A stretch of DNA of 64,000 bases, taken from NCBI GenBank assembly GCA_900114405.1, contig FOSY01000003.1, forward strand, positions 186,001-250,000, given 5' to 3'. How positions within the stretch are numbered: position 1 is the first letter of the stretch; every line of letters starts with the position of its first letter. Under the pieces are notes generated by a model. It did no database searches. It was not told the origin of the DNA and was given only the letters and a program-made list of their open reading frames with translations. Source of the stretch: Lachnospiraceae bacterium KH1T2 (GTDB taxonomy: Bacteria; Bacillota; Clostridia; Lachnospirales; Lachnospiraceae). Below are positions 45,496 to 53,905 of this stretch, piece after piece. The translations under genes were made by a program, and so were the position numbers.

Positions 45496-46491
45496 GTGAA
45501 AAAAATTAAAGAAATATATGACTGTACATCTATAAAGAAAGATGAATTGTTTCCTTTAGAAATTTGGTATAACAAATTAATAGAAAAGGAATATGCAGAA
45601 ATAAATTTGGTAGATGTACTGAAAATGTTAAGGCAAGAAGTATTTGTTGGGTAACATAGATAAAATTTATTATAATGAATACCCTTCGTATCTCGCAAGA
45701 GGTGCGAACTCAGTGTTAAATGCTTTTAATCCCTAAGAGCCTTACACCTAAACAGTAGTCTGAAAAGGCAAGCTGAACGGTGCGAAAGCAGAAAAAACGT
45801 AAGGATGGCATAAGGTGAAATAAAAACATATCAGTGTCTAGTGAAAATAAATTGTGACCGCTTGAAAACGTATGTCCTAAGTGCTTATACAATGGGTGTT
45901 TAGCAGGGAAATCCCTAAGTCAGAAAGGATATGGGAGACCTTCAACGACTATCTCCTTGAGGGAGAGTAAAACCACAAGCTAATGGCGGAAGAAAAATAC
46001 TGCCCCACTTTTATAAGTGGGTGAAGATATAGTCTGCGCTGGCATGAAAGTGTCAGAGGTCTGCTGTTGACAGTAAGACTGCATTAGGAGTTGCGTCTTG
46101 ATGTGAACAAGATAAATATATATATCAAATCTATACAAGTACATTGGTATGGTATCGCTATCGAGATATCGTTATCTCAGAGGTTATTGAGAAATTAATT
46201 TTTGATACAATGTAGATTTATATATATTTATCACAGCGGACGGCGGTTAAAAGAGCAATATATTTCTTACAAAAAAATCCTATAATTGGGGAATTATTTG
46301 ACGGAGAACTTTTAGAGGAATTGTGTGCTGAAAAGACAAAGCAATACTTAAAGTATAGAAAGGAATTGAAGGTTATTGTAAGGAACGCGAAGAAAGAAAT
46401 TATAAAATATGATTGGCTTGTTGAGGAGGAAAAGGATGTGTATTGTGAGTGTCTTGAAAACCTGAAAAAAGAATTAAGCCATAAAATATAA
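45496..46491 (+). pseudogene. CdiI-like contact-dependent inhibition immunity gene split by intron
   Basis: Exon 1 starts at GTG 45496 with GGAGG nine bases before it and runs to about 45643, ending in VDVLKMLRQEVF. Exon 2 runs from about 46226 to the TAA at 46489-46491: YLSQRTAVKRAIYFLQKNP, then IIGELFDGELLEEL and a charged C-terminus. Joined, they give about 140 residues resembling contact-dependent growth inhibition immunity proteins (the RQE-VF segment followed by NP-x-GEL-DGELLE). The two parts are in different frames in the DNA and are separated by about 580 nt that carry a group I intron core. If the intron splices, the gene is intact; otherwise it is dead. Exact junctions are uncertain. 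Confidence 0.7.
45644..46225 (+). ncRNA. Group I intron-like ribozyme, no ORF
   Basis: Core elements are readable. Element R is TTCAACGACTA (45941-45951). Element S is AAGATATAGTC (46024-46034), and GACTA/TAGTC pair to form P7. A P8 hairpin with a 7-bp stem (46004-46010 with 46015-46021) sits just before S. A CTCC/GGAG hairpin between R and P8 fits the P7.1 insertion of group IA introns. GGGAAATCCC at 45907-45916 lies where P4/P5 is expected. No homing endonuclease or transposase ORF is present. Boundaries are set by the flanking exon protein similarity and are approximate. Confidence 0.75.
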
Positions 46492-46500
46492 TAAGTACGG

Positions 46501-46750
46501 AAATCTGGCAAAGATACCACCGAATACGTACTGAACGGAAACACGATACTACTACAGCAGAAACGGAGTTGCATCAGCAAGAGCTGCCGCAACGGTTACT
46601 ACTGGAATTGCAGAAGCGGCAAATTATGAAAATACATGTGATGAAACCTCAAATTTGAAAAAAATCATAAAGTTAATGAAGATGGGAGAACGTGTTGGAA
46701 AGAATATAATAAATCAAATTGACGAAATAAAGAGGAAACAGTTTGTATGA
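46501..46750 (+). pseudogene. Rhs toxin 3' remnant, cassette 2
   Basis: The frame KSGKDTTEYVLNGNTIL repeats the Rhs core end seen in cassette 1 (46522-46560 vs 45020-45058). A deletion then shifts the frame to YYSRNGVASARAAATVTTG, followed by a basic tail ending NQIDEIKRKQFV and TGA (46748-46750). The stop overlaps the ATG of the next gene, the usual toxin-immunity coupling. The tail is too short to name a toxin family. Confidence 0.65.
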
Positions 46751-47247
46751 TAGAGTCATGGGTGGATACACTAAGAGGTAAGAGTATAAAAGATTTTATT
46801 GTTGTTGGAGCTGTAGACATCGAGGATGGAATTGCCGAATTTTTACGTGATCTACGCTTTTTGTATATAGAATTTGAAGGGGGCTATTTAAGACTTGAAA
46901 GTGTTATGCAGTATTCGATGCTGAAAATAGGTTTTGTAGAAGAACCGGATTATGATTATGAGATTGATGAAGATATGGTTAAGGCAAAGGAGTCTATAGC
47001 TGAAATCGTATTGGAAAATTCGTTATGGCTTGGCAATGAGATAAATAAAATCACTTTATATGATTATGACTGTAAGACGGGATATTGTGCAGCCATGAAA
47101 TTGGAATTATCAAATGGACAAATCATATTCATAGATCCATCGTATTATTTTGGCATAAAAGTAGGTGGAAGTGGGCAAGAAAAAATATGGAAAGAAAATT
47201 ATATAAATTCAAAAAGCATAAGAGAAAATGTATATAACTTGAACTAA
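46747..47247 (+). CDS. Hypothetical protein, likely immunity protein of cassette 2
   Basis: A 166-residue soluble, acidic protein with no signal or membrane segment. I do not recognise its family. It has an intact frame, begins in an ATGA overlap with the toxin tail, and lies directly downstream of it, as polymorphic-toxin immunity genes do. Features to match include IVVGAVDIEDGIAEFL, IEFEGGYLRLESVMQYS, and IIFIDPSYYFGIKVGG. Confidence 0.65.
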   Translation: MIESWVDTLRGKSIKDFIVVGAVDIEDGIAEFLRDLRFLYIEFEGGYLRLESVMQYSMLKIGFVEEPDYDYEIDEDMVKAKESIAEIVLENSLWLGNEINKITLYDYDCKTGYCAAMKLELSNGQIIFIDPSYYFGIKVGGSGQEKIWKENYINSKSIRENVYNLN

Positions 47248-47640
47248 AAAAGAAAGAAGAAATTTGCAAAATATTAGAAAAAAATCCTTATAATGATACG
47301 ATGAATTAAGGGATTCCTTACGTCAATATGCATATGCCGGGTGAAACTATTATATGAAAGAATAACGAATCCGCTATGTTTTTTGGAAGGCGTATATTTA
47401 TAGATTTAACGGCAGAGCATGAAGAGAATAAAAACTACATAACAAACAATTGTACAAATCTGAAGAAACTTAAATAAGTGATAAAATCGCATAAAATGGA
47501 TTTAGAAAATGCGTAAGCATACCGATAATAGGTGTGACACAAGCAAATGTTATACAAAGTCACAACAGATTGTTAAATGAATGAAAAATATTGTATACAA
47601 AATTACCTAAAATTTTCACAGAAGCTTAAAAATTTTTTAC
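47248..47640. other. AT-rich decayed region after the immunity gene
   Basis: No intact gene. Short fragments can be read: KKEEICKILEKNPYNDTMN at 47251 onward, LRDSLRQYAYAG near 47306, and FFGRRIFIDLTAEHEENKNY near 47380. These may be remnants of further immunity genes, but none is long enough to assign. The composition matches the island rather than the flagellar operon. Confidence 0.5.
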
Positions 47641-47651
47641 ATTTATTGAAC

Positions 47652-47678
47652 TAAAGAAAAGACATAATTCTCCGATAA
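47652..47678 (+). promoter_or_regulatory. Sigma-28 (SigD) promoter of the flagellar late operon
   Basis: TAAAGAAA (47652-47659), exactly 11 bases, TCCGATAA (47671-47678). The consensus is TAAAGTTT-N11-GCCGATAA, so 13 of 16 positions fit. It lies about 90 bp upstream of flgM, the anti-sigma-28 gene. Confidence 0.88.
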
Positions 47679-47766
47679 GTATTGTGTAAAGATTTTGACG
47701 GCAGTGCCCAGGCTGCATGTTAAATGAGGAGACTTATGAAATCCTGTCAGAAAGGAGGAGTCGGAT

Positions 47767-48045
47767 ATGCGTGTAGAAGCTTATAATCAGGTAATGCAGA
47801 TTTATGGAAAGCAGAAGTCTAATAAAGTAAATAGCTCATCATCTGTTTCATCTGCAAAAGATGCCTTGGAACTTTCAGAATTTGGATATGATCTGCAGAC
47901 AGCGAAAAAAGCTGTTGCGGATGCGCAGGACGTTAGAGAAGATTTAACGGCTCCGCTGAAGGCAAAGATTGAAGCCGGAACTTATGATGTGTCTGGAGAG
48001 TCATTTGCTGATAAACTCATGGCAAAATTAAGTGAACTGGCATGA
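47767..48045 (+). CDS. flgM: Anti-sigma-28 factor FlgM
   Basis: A 92-residue FlgM. The C-terminal half (about 45-92: FGYDLQTAKKAVADAQDVREDLTAPLKAKIEAGTYDVSGESFADKLM) is the sigma-28 binding region; the N-terminus is disordered. It holds SigD inactive until the hook is complete and FlgM is exported. RBS AAAGGAGGA at 47751-47759. First gene of the operon and under a sigma-28 promoter, a negative feedback loop. A 16-codon ORF with its own RBS (ATG 47736) overlaps its start. Confidence 0.93.
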   Translation: MRVEAYNQVMQIYGKQKSNKVNSSSSVSSAKDALELSEFGYDLQTAKKAVADAQDVREDLTAPLKAKIEAGTYDVSGESFADKLMAKLSELA

Positions 48046-48078
48046 GGACTAATTCAGAAGAAAGCTGAGGTAGTTTAA

Positions 48079-48597
48079 GTGGCAACCTTAATGGAGGATC
48101 TGATAACTGTACTTAATCAGGAAGCAGATATGTACACTGAGCTGCTAGAATTAGCCAAAAAAAAGACCCCTATAATAGTCAAGGGGGAAGTTGAAGAACT
48201 TCAAAGTATCACGGATGAAGAACAGGAGACGTTAGCAAAAGTCGAAGCGTTGGATAAACAACGCACAGGGGTGATGAAAGACATAGCTAACGTCACTAAC
48301 AGGGATGTTAACAATTTGAAGCTCAAGGATCTTATCCAACTGATGGATAAGAGACCGGAGGAACATGATGCATTGGCGTCTGTTCGAGATAGGCTTAATA
48401 CAGCAGTCAGCAATCTGAAACTCGTTAATGAGCAAAACGGTGTGCTGATACGCCAATCCCTGGATATGATAAATTTTAATCTGGCTCTGGAAAGGTCGAT
48501 GAGAACAGGACCGGAGACAGGAAATTATACCCGATATGCAGCCAATGCAGGCGACATACTCGGGGGTGCTCAGGGTGGTTTTGACGCAAAGCAGTAA
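48079..48597 (+). CDS. flgN: Flagellar export chaperone FlgN
   Basis: A 172-residue helical protein, FlgN-type chaperone for the hook-associated proteins FlgK and FlgL, encoded just downstream. The N-terminal LMEDLITVLNQEADMYTELLELAKKK and the later helices fit the family. The start is GTG 48079, eight bases after GAGG (48067-48070). Located between flgM and flgK, the standard place. Confidence 0.9.
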   Translation: MATLMEDLITVLNQEADMYTELLELAKKKTPIIVKGEVEELQSITDEEQETLAKVEALDKQRTGVMKDIANVTNRDVNNLKLKDLIQLMDKRPEEHDALASVRDRLNTAVSNLKLVNEQNGVLIRQSLDMINFNLALERSMRTGPETGNYTRYAANAGDILGGAQGGFDAKQ

Positions 48598-48620
48598 GAA
48601 AGAATGAGGGGTGGACATCA

Positions 48621-50303
48621 ATGTCACTTATGAGCGCATTATACAGGGGTGTATCAGGCATTCAGACTAGTCAGAATGCCCTGAACACAACTGCACATAA
48701 CCTTGCGAATACAGATACAACAGGATATACACGTCAGCAGGTTTCGCATGGTGACATGGCTTATCTTAAATTTGACGAGGGAGCAACAAGTCCTAAGCAG
48801 ACAGGTCTAGGGGTGACCATAATGCAGGTCAGATCTGTCAGGGACTATTTCCTCGATCTTCAATATCGCGTAAATAATGGAAAATCTTCCTATTATTCCA
48901 CACATTCGGAAGTAATAACTGAAATAAATACTTTATTCGGTGAGTTTAAAGGGATTAAGGGAGCGAACAGTACAGAGTTCCAGTCTGCGCTGCAGGATCT
49001 TAAAAACTCTTTTTTGGAGCTTGCAAAAGATTCTACTGATGAGACTAATGAGAATGCTGTGATCACAACTGCACAGCAGTTTCTTACTCGCGCGCAGGAT
49101 ATTTATAATGGTCTTTCGGCTTATCAGGATAATCTGAACGAACAGATAAAGGATCAGGTTGATAAGATCAATAAATATGCACAGCAGATCTATGACCTTA
49201 ATTTAGCTATTGCTACCGCTGAAGCAGGAGACATAGAGAATGCCAATGATCTGAGAGATGCAAGAAATCAGATTTTGGATGAACTTTCGGCGTATGGAAG
49301 AATAGAATATAACGAAGATGCCTTTAAATATGTATCAGTAATGTTTGAAGGGGAAACACTGATCAATCATGGTTATGTCAATCATATGGAAGCAACCATA
49401 GAGGAAGAGGATGTATCTACAGGCTTCTACACTGTTAAATGGACTGCATATGATAAAGAAGTCTTTAACGGAAAGCCGGCTTCTGCGTTGGCGGGTACTG
49501 ATAAGGGCTCGCTCAGAGCGTTGATGGAAGCAAGAGGAGATAAAAGGGGAACTTTTGCGGATCTCGAAGCATATAGTTATGTAGATGATAATGGTGTGAC
49601 ACAGTCGGGAACAGCTTCAGAGAATTTCTCAAATGTAGATAATTCGAGCATAGCGTCTGTGCAGGCACTTTTTGATAATCTTGTAAATGGAATTGTTACC
49701 AAGGTCAATGAGCTTCTTAATCATACGACCGATGATGATGTGACTGTATCAAAAGAAGATGCAGACGGAAGTACTCTTGAAACAGGTGTGTACCGCTCGA
49801 CTGCAGGGGTATATTATTACGATCTTTTCGTCCCGATAGACTCAGCAGAGACTGACTATCATGGAAAGGATATAACATATTCATGCTCAAACGTGAAGAT
49901 AAATAAAGCACTTCTTGAGCAGCCGACAAAGATGAATAACGGATTTATCTCAGAAAAGAATATGGCAGATACAGATCAGGAAACAGCTGATGCCTTAGCC
50001 GCAATATTTACAGATAAATTCGATACTTTGACACCGGATACGCTTACACCGCTCGATTGTAATGACTACTACATCGGTATAGTAAATGCATATTCGGATA
50101 TGGGAGCAATTTATAAAAAAATGGCAGAAACTACTGAGATAGAGACAGACACGGTGGAGAAAGCGCGTCAGTCTGTAGCAGGCGTATCTGAAAGCGAGGA
50201 GCTTACGAAGATGATACGTTATCAGAATGCGTATAATGCCAGCAGCAGGTACTTTAACGTTGTTAATGCGATGCTTGAAAATTTGCTGACCCAGCTTACT
50301 TGA
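48621..50303 (+). CDS. flgK: Flagellar hook-associated protein 1, FlgK (copy 1)
   Basis: A 560-residue FlgK. The N-terminal rod/hook motif ALYRGVSGIQTSQNALNTTAHNLANTDTTGYTRQQV and the C-terminal helix SEELTKMIRYQNAYNASSRYFNVVNAMLENLLTQLT are characteristic. It forms the junction between hook and filament. A second FlgK-like gene follows 34 bp later. Confidence 0.93.
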   Translation: MSLMSALYRGVSGIQTSQNALNTTAHNLANTDTTGYTRQQVSHGDMAYLKFDEGATSPKQTGLGVTIMQVRSVRDYFLDLQYRVNNGKSSYYSTHSEVITEINTLFGEFKGIKGANSTEFQSALQDLKNSFLELAKDSTDETNENAVITTAQQFLTRAQDIYNGLSAYQDNLNEQIKDQVDKINKYAQQIYDLNLAIATAEAGDIENANDLRDARNQILDELSAYGRIEYNEDAFKYVSVMFEGETLINHGYVNHMEATIEEEDVSTGFYTVKWTAYDKEVFNGKPASALAGTDKGSLRALMEARGDKRGTFADLEAYSYVDDNGVTQSGTASENFSNVDNSSIASVQALFDNLVNGIVTKVNELLNHTTDDDVTVSKEDADGSTLETGVYRSTAGVYYYDLFVPIDSAETDYHGKDITYSCSNVKINKALLEQPTKMNNGFISEKNMADTDQETADALAAIFTDKFDTLTPDTLTPLDCNDYYIGIVNAYSDMGAIYKKMAETTEIETDTVEKARQSVAGVSESEELTKMIRYQNAYNASSRYFNVVNAMLENLLTQLT

Positions 50304-50337
50304 CGGAATGGGAATGAAAGATAGATGAGGTGGAGCC

Positions 50338-52278
50338 ATGGCATCACAGTTTTTTGGATTAATGATAGGGTATTCCGGACTTATAGCTTCGGAAGCACAG
50401 GAAAATACAACAGCGCATAATTTAGCAAATGCCAATACTGAGGGGTACTCCAAGCAGGTTGTAAACACGACTGCAAGTGATGCACTTCGAGTTTATCAGC
50501 GTTATGGTATGACCGGTACTGGTATCACAGTTACTTCGGTAACACAGCTTAGAAGCTTTTTCTATGATACTAAGTATTGGAATAATAATTCTGATCATGG
50601 TTTGTATTCTACACAGAGCAGCTACATGTCACAGATTGAGAAGTATTTCAAAGATGGCATCCAGAAGAGCGAAGGATTCAGCTCAATATCGGATAAGCTA
50701 TATGCTGCGTTAGAAACACTTTCGACAAATCCGAGTTCTACGACTACAAGAGAATCATTTGTCGGTGTTTCGAAGTCATTAACAGAATATTTTAATCTTA
50801 TGTATGACGACCTGCAGAAGCTTCAGAGTGATGCAAACAGCGAGATAAATACGACTGTGAGCAGGATAAACTCTATAGCAAATGAAGTTGCTGCACTTAA
50901 TCAGCAGATAAATATCATAGAGATACAGGGGCTTGAGGCAAATGACCTGAGAGATAAGCGTGCACTGCTTATAGATGAGCTCTCAGGATATGTAAATGTC
51001 AAAGTCACAGAAGTACCTGTGATCGACGAAAGAACAGGTGTTGACAGCGGAGCAAATGTATATAGTGTATTCATCTCCGGCGGAAACACACTTGTAAGCG
51101 GATATAAGGCTTACGAGCTTGAATGCGTTTCGAGAGAAAATAAAACAAATATCTGCGATATAGACGGTTTATATGACCTTAGATGGAAGAATACAGGAAA
51201 TACTTTTTCTGTACTTTCAAGCAATCTTTCCGGAAGTCTTAAAGCATTGTTTGAACTTAGAGATGGAAATAATGAAGAAAATCTCAAGGGCAGACTTACA
51301 GCCAGCGGTGATAAGACTTTTACTATGGTTGTTGATACATATAAGGAAGAGACAAATCTTAATGAGATACTCTCTAAACTTAATATTTCGACTTCAGGAA
51401 ATGTAAAAGTTGATGGAAGAAATTATACATATGCGGGATGGTCACTCACATATAATGAAGCTGATAATACTGCAACATTTGTATTTAACGGAGTAGAGGA
51501 AGGGAATAATAATAATGTTCCGATCTCAAGTATTAGCGCAGGTACAAATGTATTCTTTGGAGAATCTATAAATTACAAGGGTGTAGCTTATTATCAGGCA
51601 CAGATGAATCAGTGGGTGAGAGACTACGCAAGAGTTTTCAATAGCATCGAGAAGATGGGTGAAGACACCAATGGAGTTAAACTCTCTGATGTAAATAGAA
51701 ATTATTTCGTTTGGGAAAATGAGATAACAGGAAATCAGACCGGATTTACAGAAGCTGAAAACAGTACGACCATCACAGTACAGGAAATTACTGATGCTGC
51801 GGCAGGTAAGACATATCTGGCAGCGGTGAATGGTACAGATAATACCGCATTCAGTTACTACAATATTACTGCCGGCAACTTCAATGTGAATGAAGAGATA
51901 GTCAATGATACGAGTAAGATGGCAACTACAGCTACAGATGGCGATGTAAACCTTACCGCTAATGATCTGGTAAAGGAACTCATAGAGATAAAAGATAATA
52001 AGACCAAGATGAAGTTCCGCGGCGGTACATCTGCAGAGTTCCTTACAGTAGTTCTTTCTGACATGGCATTGGCATCATCAAGTGCAAGCACTTTTGCGAC
52101 AAACACTGATAATATAGCTAAGGCGATCGAAAATCAGAGACTTTCGGTAGGTGGTGTTGATATTGATGAGGAGACCATCGATCTTATTAAATATCAGAGA
52201 TGCTATTCGCTGAATTCAAAGGTTATTTCCGTGATGGCACAGATATATGATCGGCTTATACTAGAGACAGGCGTTTAA
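50338..52278 (+). CDS. flgK: Second FlgK-like hook-associated protein (copy 2)
   Basis: A 646-residue protein with the same terminal signatures as FlgK: LMIGYSGLIASEAQENTTAHNLANANTEGYSKQVV at the N-terminus and IDEETIDLIKYQRCYSLNSKVISVMAQIYDRLI at the C-terminus. The central domain is longer and divergent from copy 1. It may be a paralogous hook-filament junction subunit. Likely not a duplicate of recent origin, since the middle is unalike. Confidence 0.85.
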   Translation: MASQFFGLMIGYSGLIASEAQENTTAHNLANANTEGYSKQVVNTTASDALRVYQRYGMTGTGITVTSVTQLRSFFYDTKYWNNNSDHGLYSTQSSYMSQIEKYFKDGIQKSEGFSSISDKLYAALETLSTNPSSTTTRESFVGVSKSLTEYFNLMYDDLQKLQSDANSEINTTVSRINSIANEVAALNQQINIIEIQGLEANDLRDKRALLIDELSGYVNVKVTEVPVIDERTGVDSGANVYSVFISGGNTLVSGYKAYELECVSRENKTNICDIDGLYDLRWKNTGNTFSVLSSNLSGSLKALFELRDGNNEENLKGRLTASGDKTFTMVVDTYKEETNLNEILSKLNISTSGNVKVDGRNYTYAGWSLTYNEADNTATFVFNGVEEGNNNNVPISSISAGTNVFFGESINYKGVAYYQAQMNQWVRDYARVFNSIEKMGEDTNGVKLSDVNRNYFVWENEITGNQTGFTEAENSTTITVQEITDAAAGKTYLAAVNGTDNTAFSYYNITAGNFNVNEEIVNDTSKMATTATDGDVNLTANDLVKELIEIKDNKTKMKFRGGTSAEFLTVVLSDMALASSSASTFATNTDNIAKAIENQRLSVGGVDIDEETIDLIKYQRCYSLNSKVISVMAQIYDRLILETGV

Positions 52279-52295
52279 GGCTATGAGGTAGTGAT

Positions 52296-53867
52296 ATGGG
52301 TACAAGAATAACCAGTAAGATCATAAGCAATAATGCAGCTTATAATATTCAATCAAATAAAAAGATTTTTGATAAGGTTGCGACTCAGCAGGCAACAGAG
52401 AAGAAGATCAATGATCCTTCAGATGACCCTGTAATAGCAATGCGTGCGCTCAGATTTCATTCTGCGCTGGCAGATACCACGCAGTATCTTGATAAGAATC
52501 TTTCTGATGCAAACAGCTGGGTAAAGAATACTGAGACAGCACTTAGTTTGGCGGTAGATCTTATGAAGTCTGTAAAGGCTCAGTACACAGCGGCTTCAAA
52601 TGATACCGACAAAACCTCTGACCGTGAGATATACCTGAATGAGCTTAGGTCACTCGTGAATCAGTACTACTCGATCGGCAATACCACTAACGAGGACAGA
52701 TATCTTTTCACGGGATACAGGACGAGCGACAGTCTTACCTTTACCGAGAATAATATCGAAGAGAGAGAGAAGCTGGTCGGGGCTGGCAACCCGGCTTATG
52801 ATTACGTCATTGAAGAAAAGTTTGATAAAAACGATATAAAGAGCTACAGCTTCGCATCAAAGACGGTGAGTGAGTCAGATATAAATGATGCGGTGAATGG
52901 AAATACTCCAACAAATGTAGCAGTAGAAACAGATATAGAGCTGGTTTCCGGCTACAGGATCAGGCTTGCCTATGACAATATAGACGATTCGACAGTTGCC
53001 AGAACGACAACTTCAATGGTGCCGGGTGAGGTGACCATTACCACAGGCGGCTCGGATACAGTATATAATGTCGAGTATATCGAGGATGATGCGGATGCAG
53101 CGGGCGCTGACGGAAAGGTTGCAGGTGATAAGATCTTTGTAAATACAAAGACCGGAATGATGATCTTTGGAGAAAATATCAAAACTGCGATGGCAGCAGC
53201 AGATGATATATCTTTTACATATGAAAAGACTTCGTGGAATACAGAAGACCTTAAGCCGGAGCATTACTTTAACTGCGTCGATGTGGCATTGAACGAGGCA
53301 AATCCGACAAAGTATCCAACTATCCTTGTGTATGACGATGCCGGGCAGAAGATGGAGTATGCAGTCGGAAATGCGCAGTCGATCGGTATAAATACGAATG
53401 CTAAAGACGCATTTATGACAGATGTCGGCAGAGACATTGATGAACTTGCAGACATCATAAATAATGTGAAATCTGCAGAGCAGAAGGTTGAGGAGATAAA
53501 AGGCAAGCTCAATGATGCTCCAAACAACGAGACTTTGAAATACTTAAAAGCTGCAGCTGATAAAGAGTTGAATTTCTTCTCAAATCAGATGAAAGAATTT
53601 ATTGCCGGTGGAATCACAAGGTCGGGAGAATACTTCGATCAGGTAAATCTTGCTTCCACACAGGCGGGAACTGTAGCAAACAGAATAACAATAATCTCTG
53701 ACAGACTGAGTGCAAATAAAGAGACTATCACAGAGCAGGCATCAGAAAACGAAAATGTAAATATTTCAGATATAGCAGTAGAGATGCAGAATGTCCAGAT
53801 GGTATATAACGCATCGCTTATAGTAACAGGTAAAATATCAAGACAGTCACTTTTGGATTATATCTGA
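52296..53867 (+). CDS. flgL: Flagellar hook-associated protein 3, FlgL
   Basis: A 523-residue FlgL. The flagellin-like N-terminal helix (ITSKIISNNAAYNIQSNKKIFDKVATQQATEKKINDPSDDPVIAMRALRFHS) and C-terminal helix (SDIAVEMQNVQMVYNASLIVTGKISRQSLLDYI) are typical. It links FlgK to the filament. The central region is larger than in most FlgL proteins (about 300 residues in Enterobacteria). Confidence 0.93.
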   Translation: MGTRITSKIISNNAAYNIQSNKKIFDKVATQQATEKKINDPSDDPVIAMRALRFHSALADTTQYLDKNLSDANSWVKNTETALSLAVDLMKSVKAQYTAASNDTDKTSDREIYLNELRSLVNQYYSIGNTTNEDRYLFTGYRTSDSLTFTENNIEEREKLVGAGNPAYDYVIEEKFDKNDIKSYSFASKTVSESDINDAVNGNTPTNVAVETDIELVSGYRIRLAYDNIDDSTVARTTTSMVPGEVTITTGGSDTVYNVEYIEDDADAAGADGKVAGDKIFVNTKTGMMIFGENIKTAMAAADDISFTYEKTSWNTEDLKPEHYFNCVDVALNEANPTKYPTILVYDDAGQKMEYAVGNAQSIGINTNAKDAFMTDVGRDIDELADIINNVKSAEQKVEEIKGKLNDAPNNETLKYLKAAADKELNFFSNQMKEFIAGGITRSGEYFDQVNLASTQAGTVANRITIISDRLSANKETITEQASENENVNISDIAVEMQNVQMVYNASLIVTGKISRQSLLDYI

Positions 53868-53905
53868 AATAAAAATAGAGGGATTCAGATAATTGGAGGG
53901 TAAAA

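Larger units (their letters stand above)
44758..45496 (+). pseudogene. Rhs/YD-repeat polymorphic toxin 3' remnant, cassette 1
   Basis: Broken frames that together read as the C-terminal end of an Rhs/YD-repeat protein. A first piece from ATG 44758 gives a 52-residue fragment with GNEMLVFSGWKLMFTIDN, resembling the strand before the last repeat. After a frameshift near 45005, the frame reads EYVLNGNTILAEVKSNGERL and YYYSGNGTLLQL, the standard Rhs core end. Two MITEs interrupt it at 45119-45329. Beyond them the same frame resumes with LGYIQSKGAAETYYTVVTN and a short unique tail, stopping at 45494. The stop overlaps the start region of the immunity gene. The upstream rhs gene body is missing. 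Confidence 0.75.

Noticed and set aside
45690..46200. Group II intron
   Set aside because: No domain V-like hairpin or reverse transcriptase ORF; the R/S elements with GACTA/TAGTC pairing are group I features.
46218..46592. A 124-residue open frame on the minus strand
   Set aside because: It lies antisense to immunity exon 2 and cassette 2, is Phe/Ser-rich without homology, and lacks a ribosome binding site.
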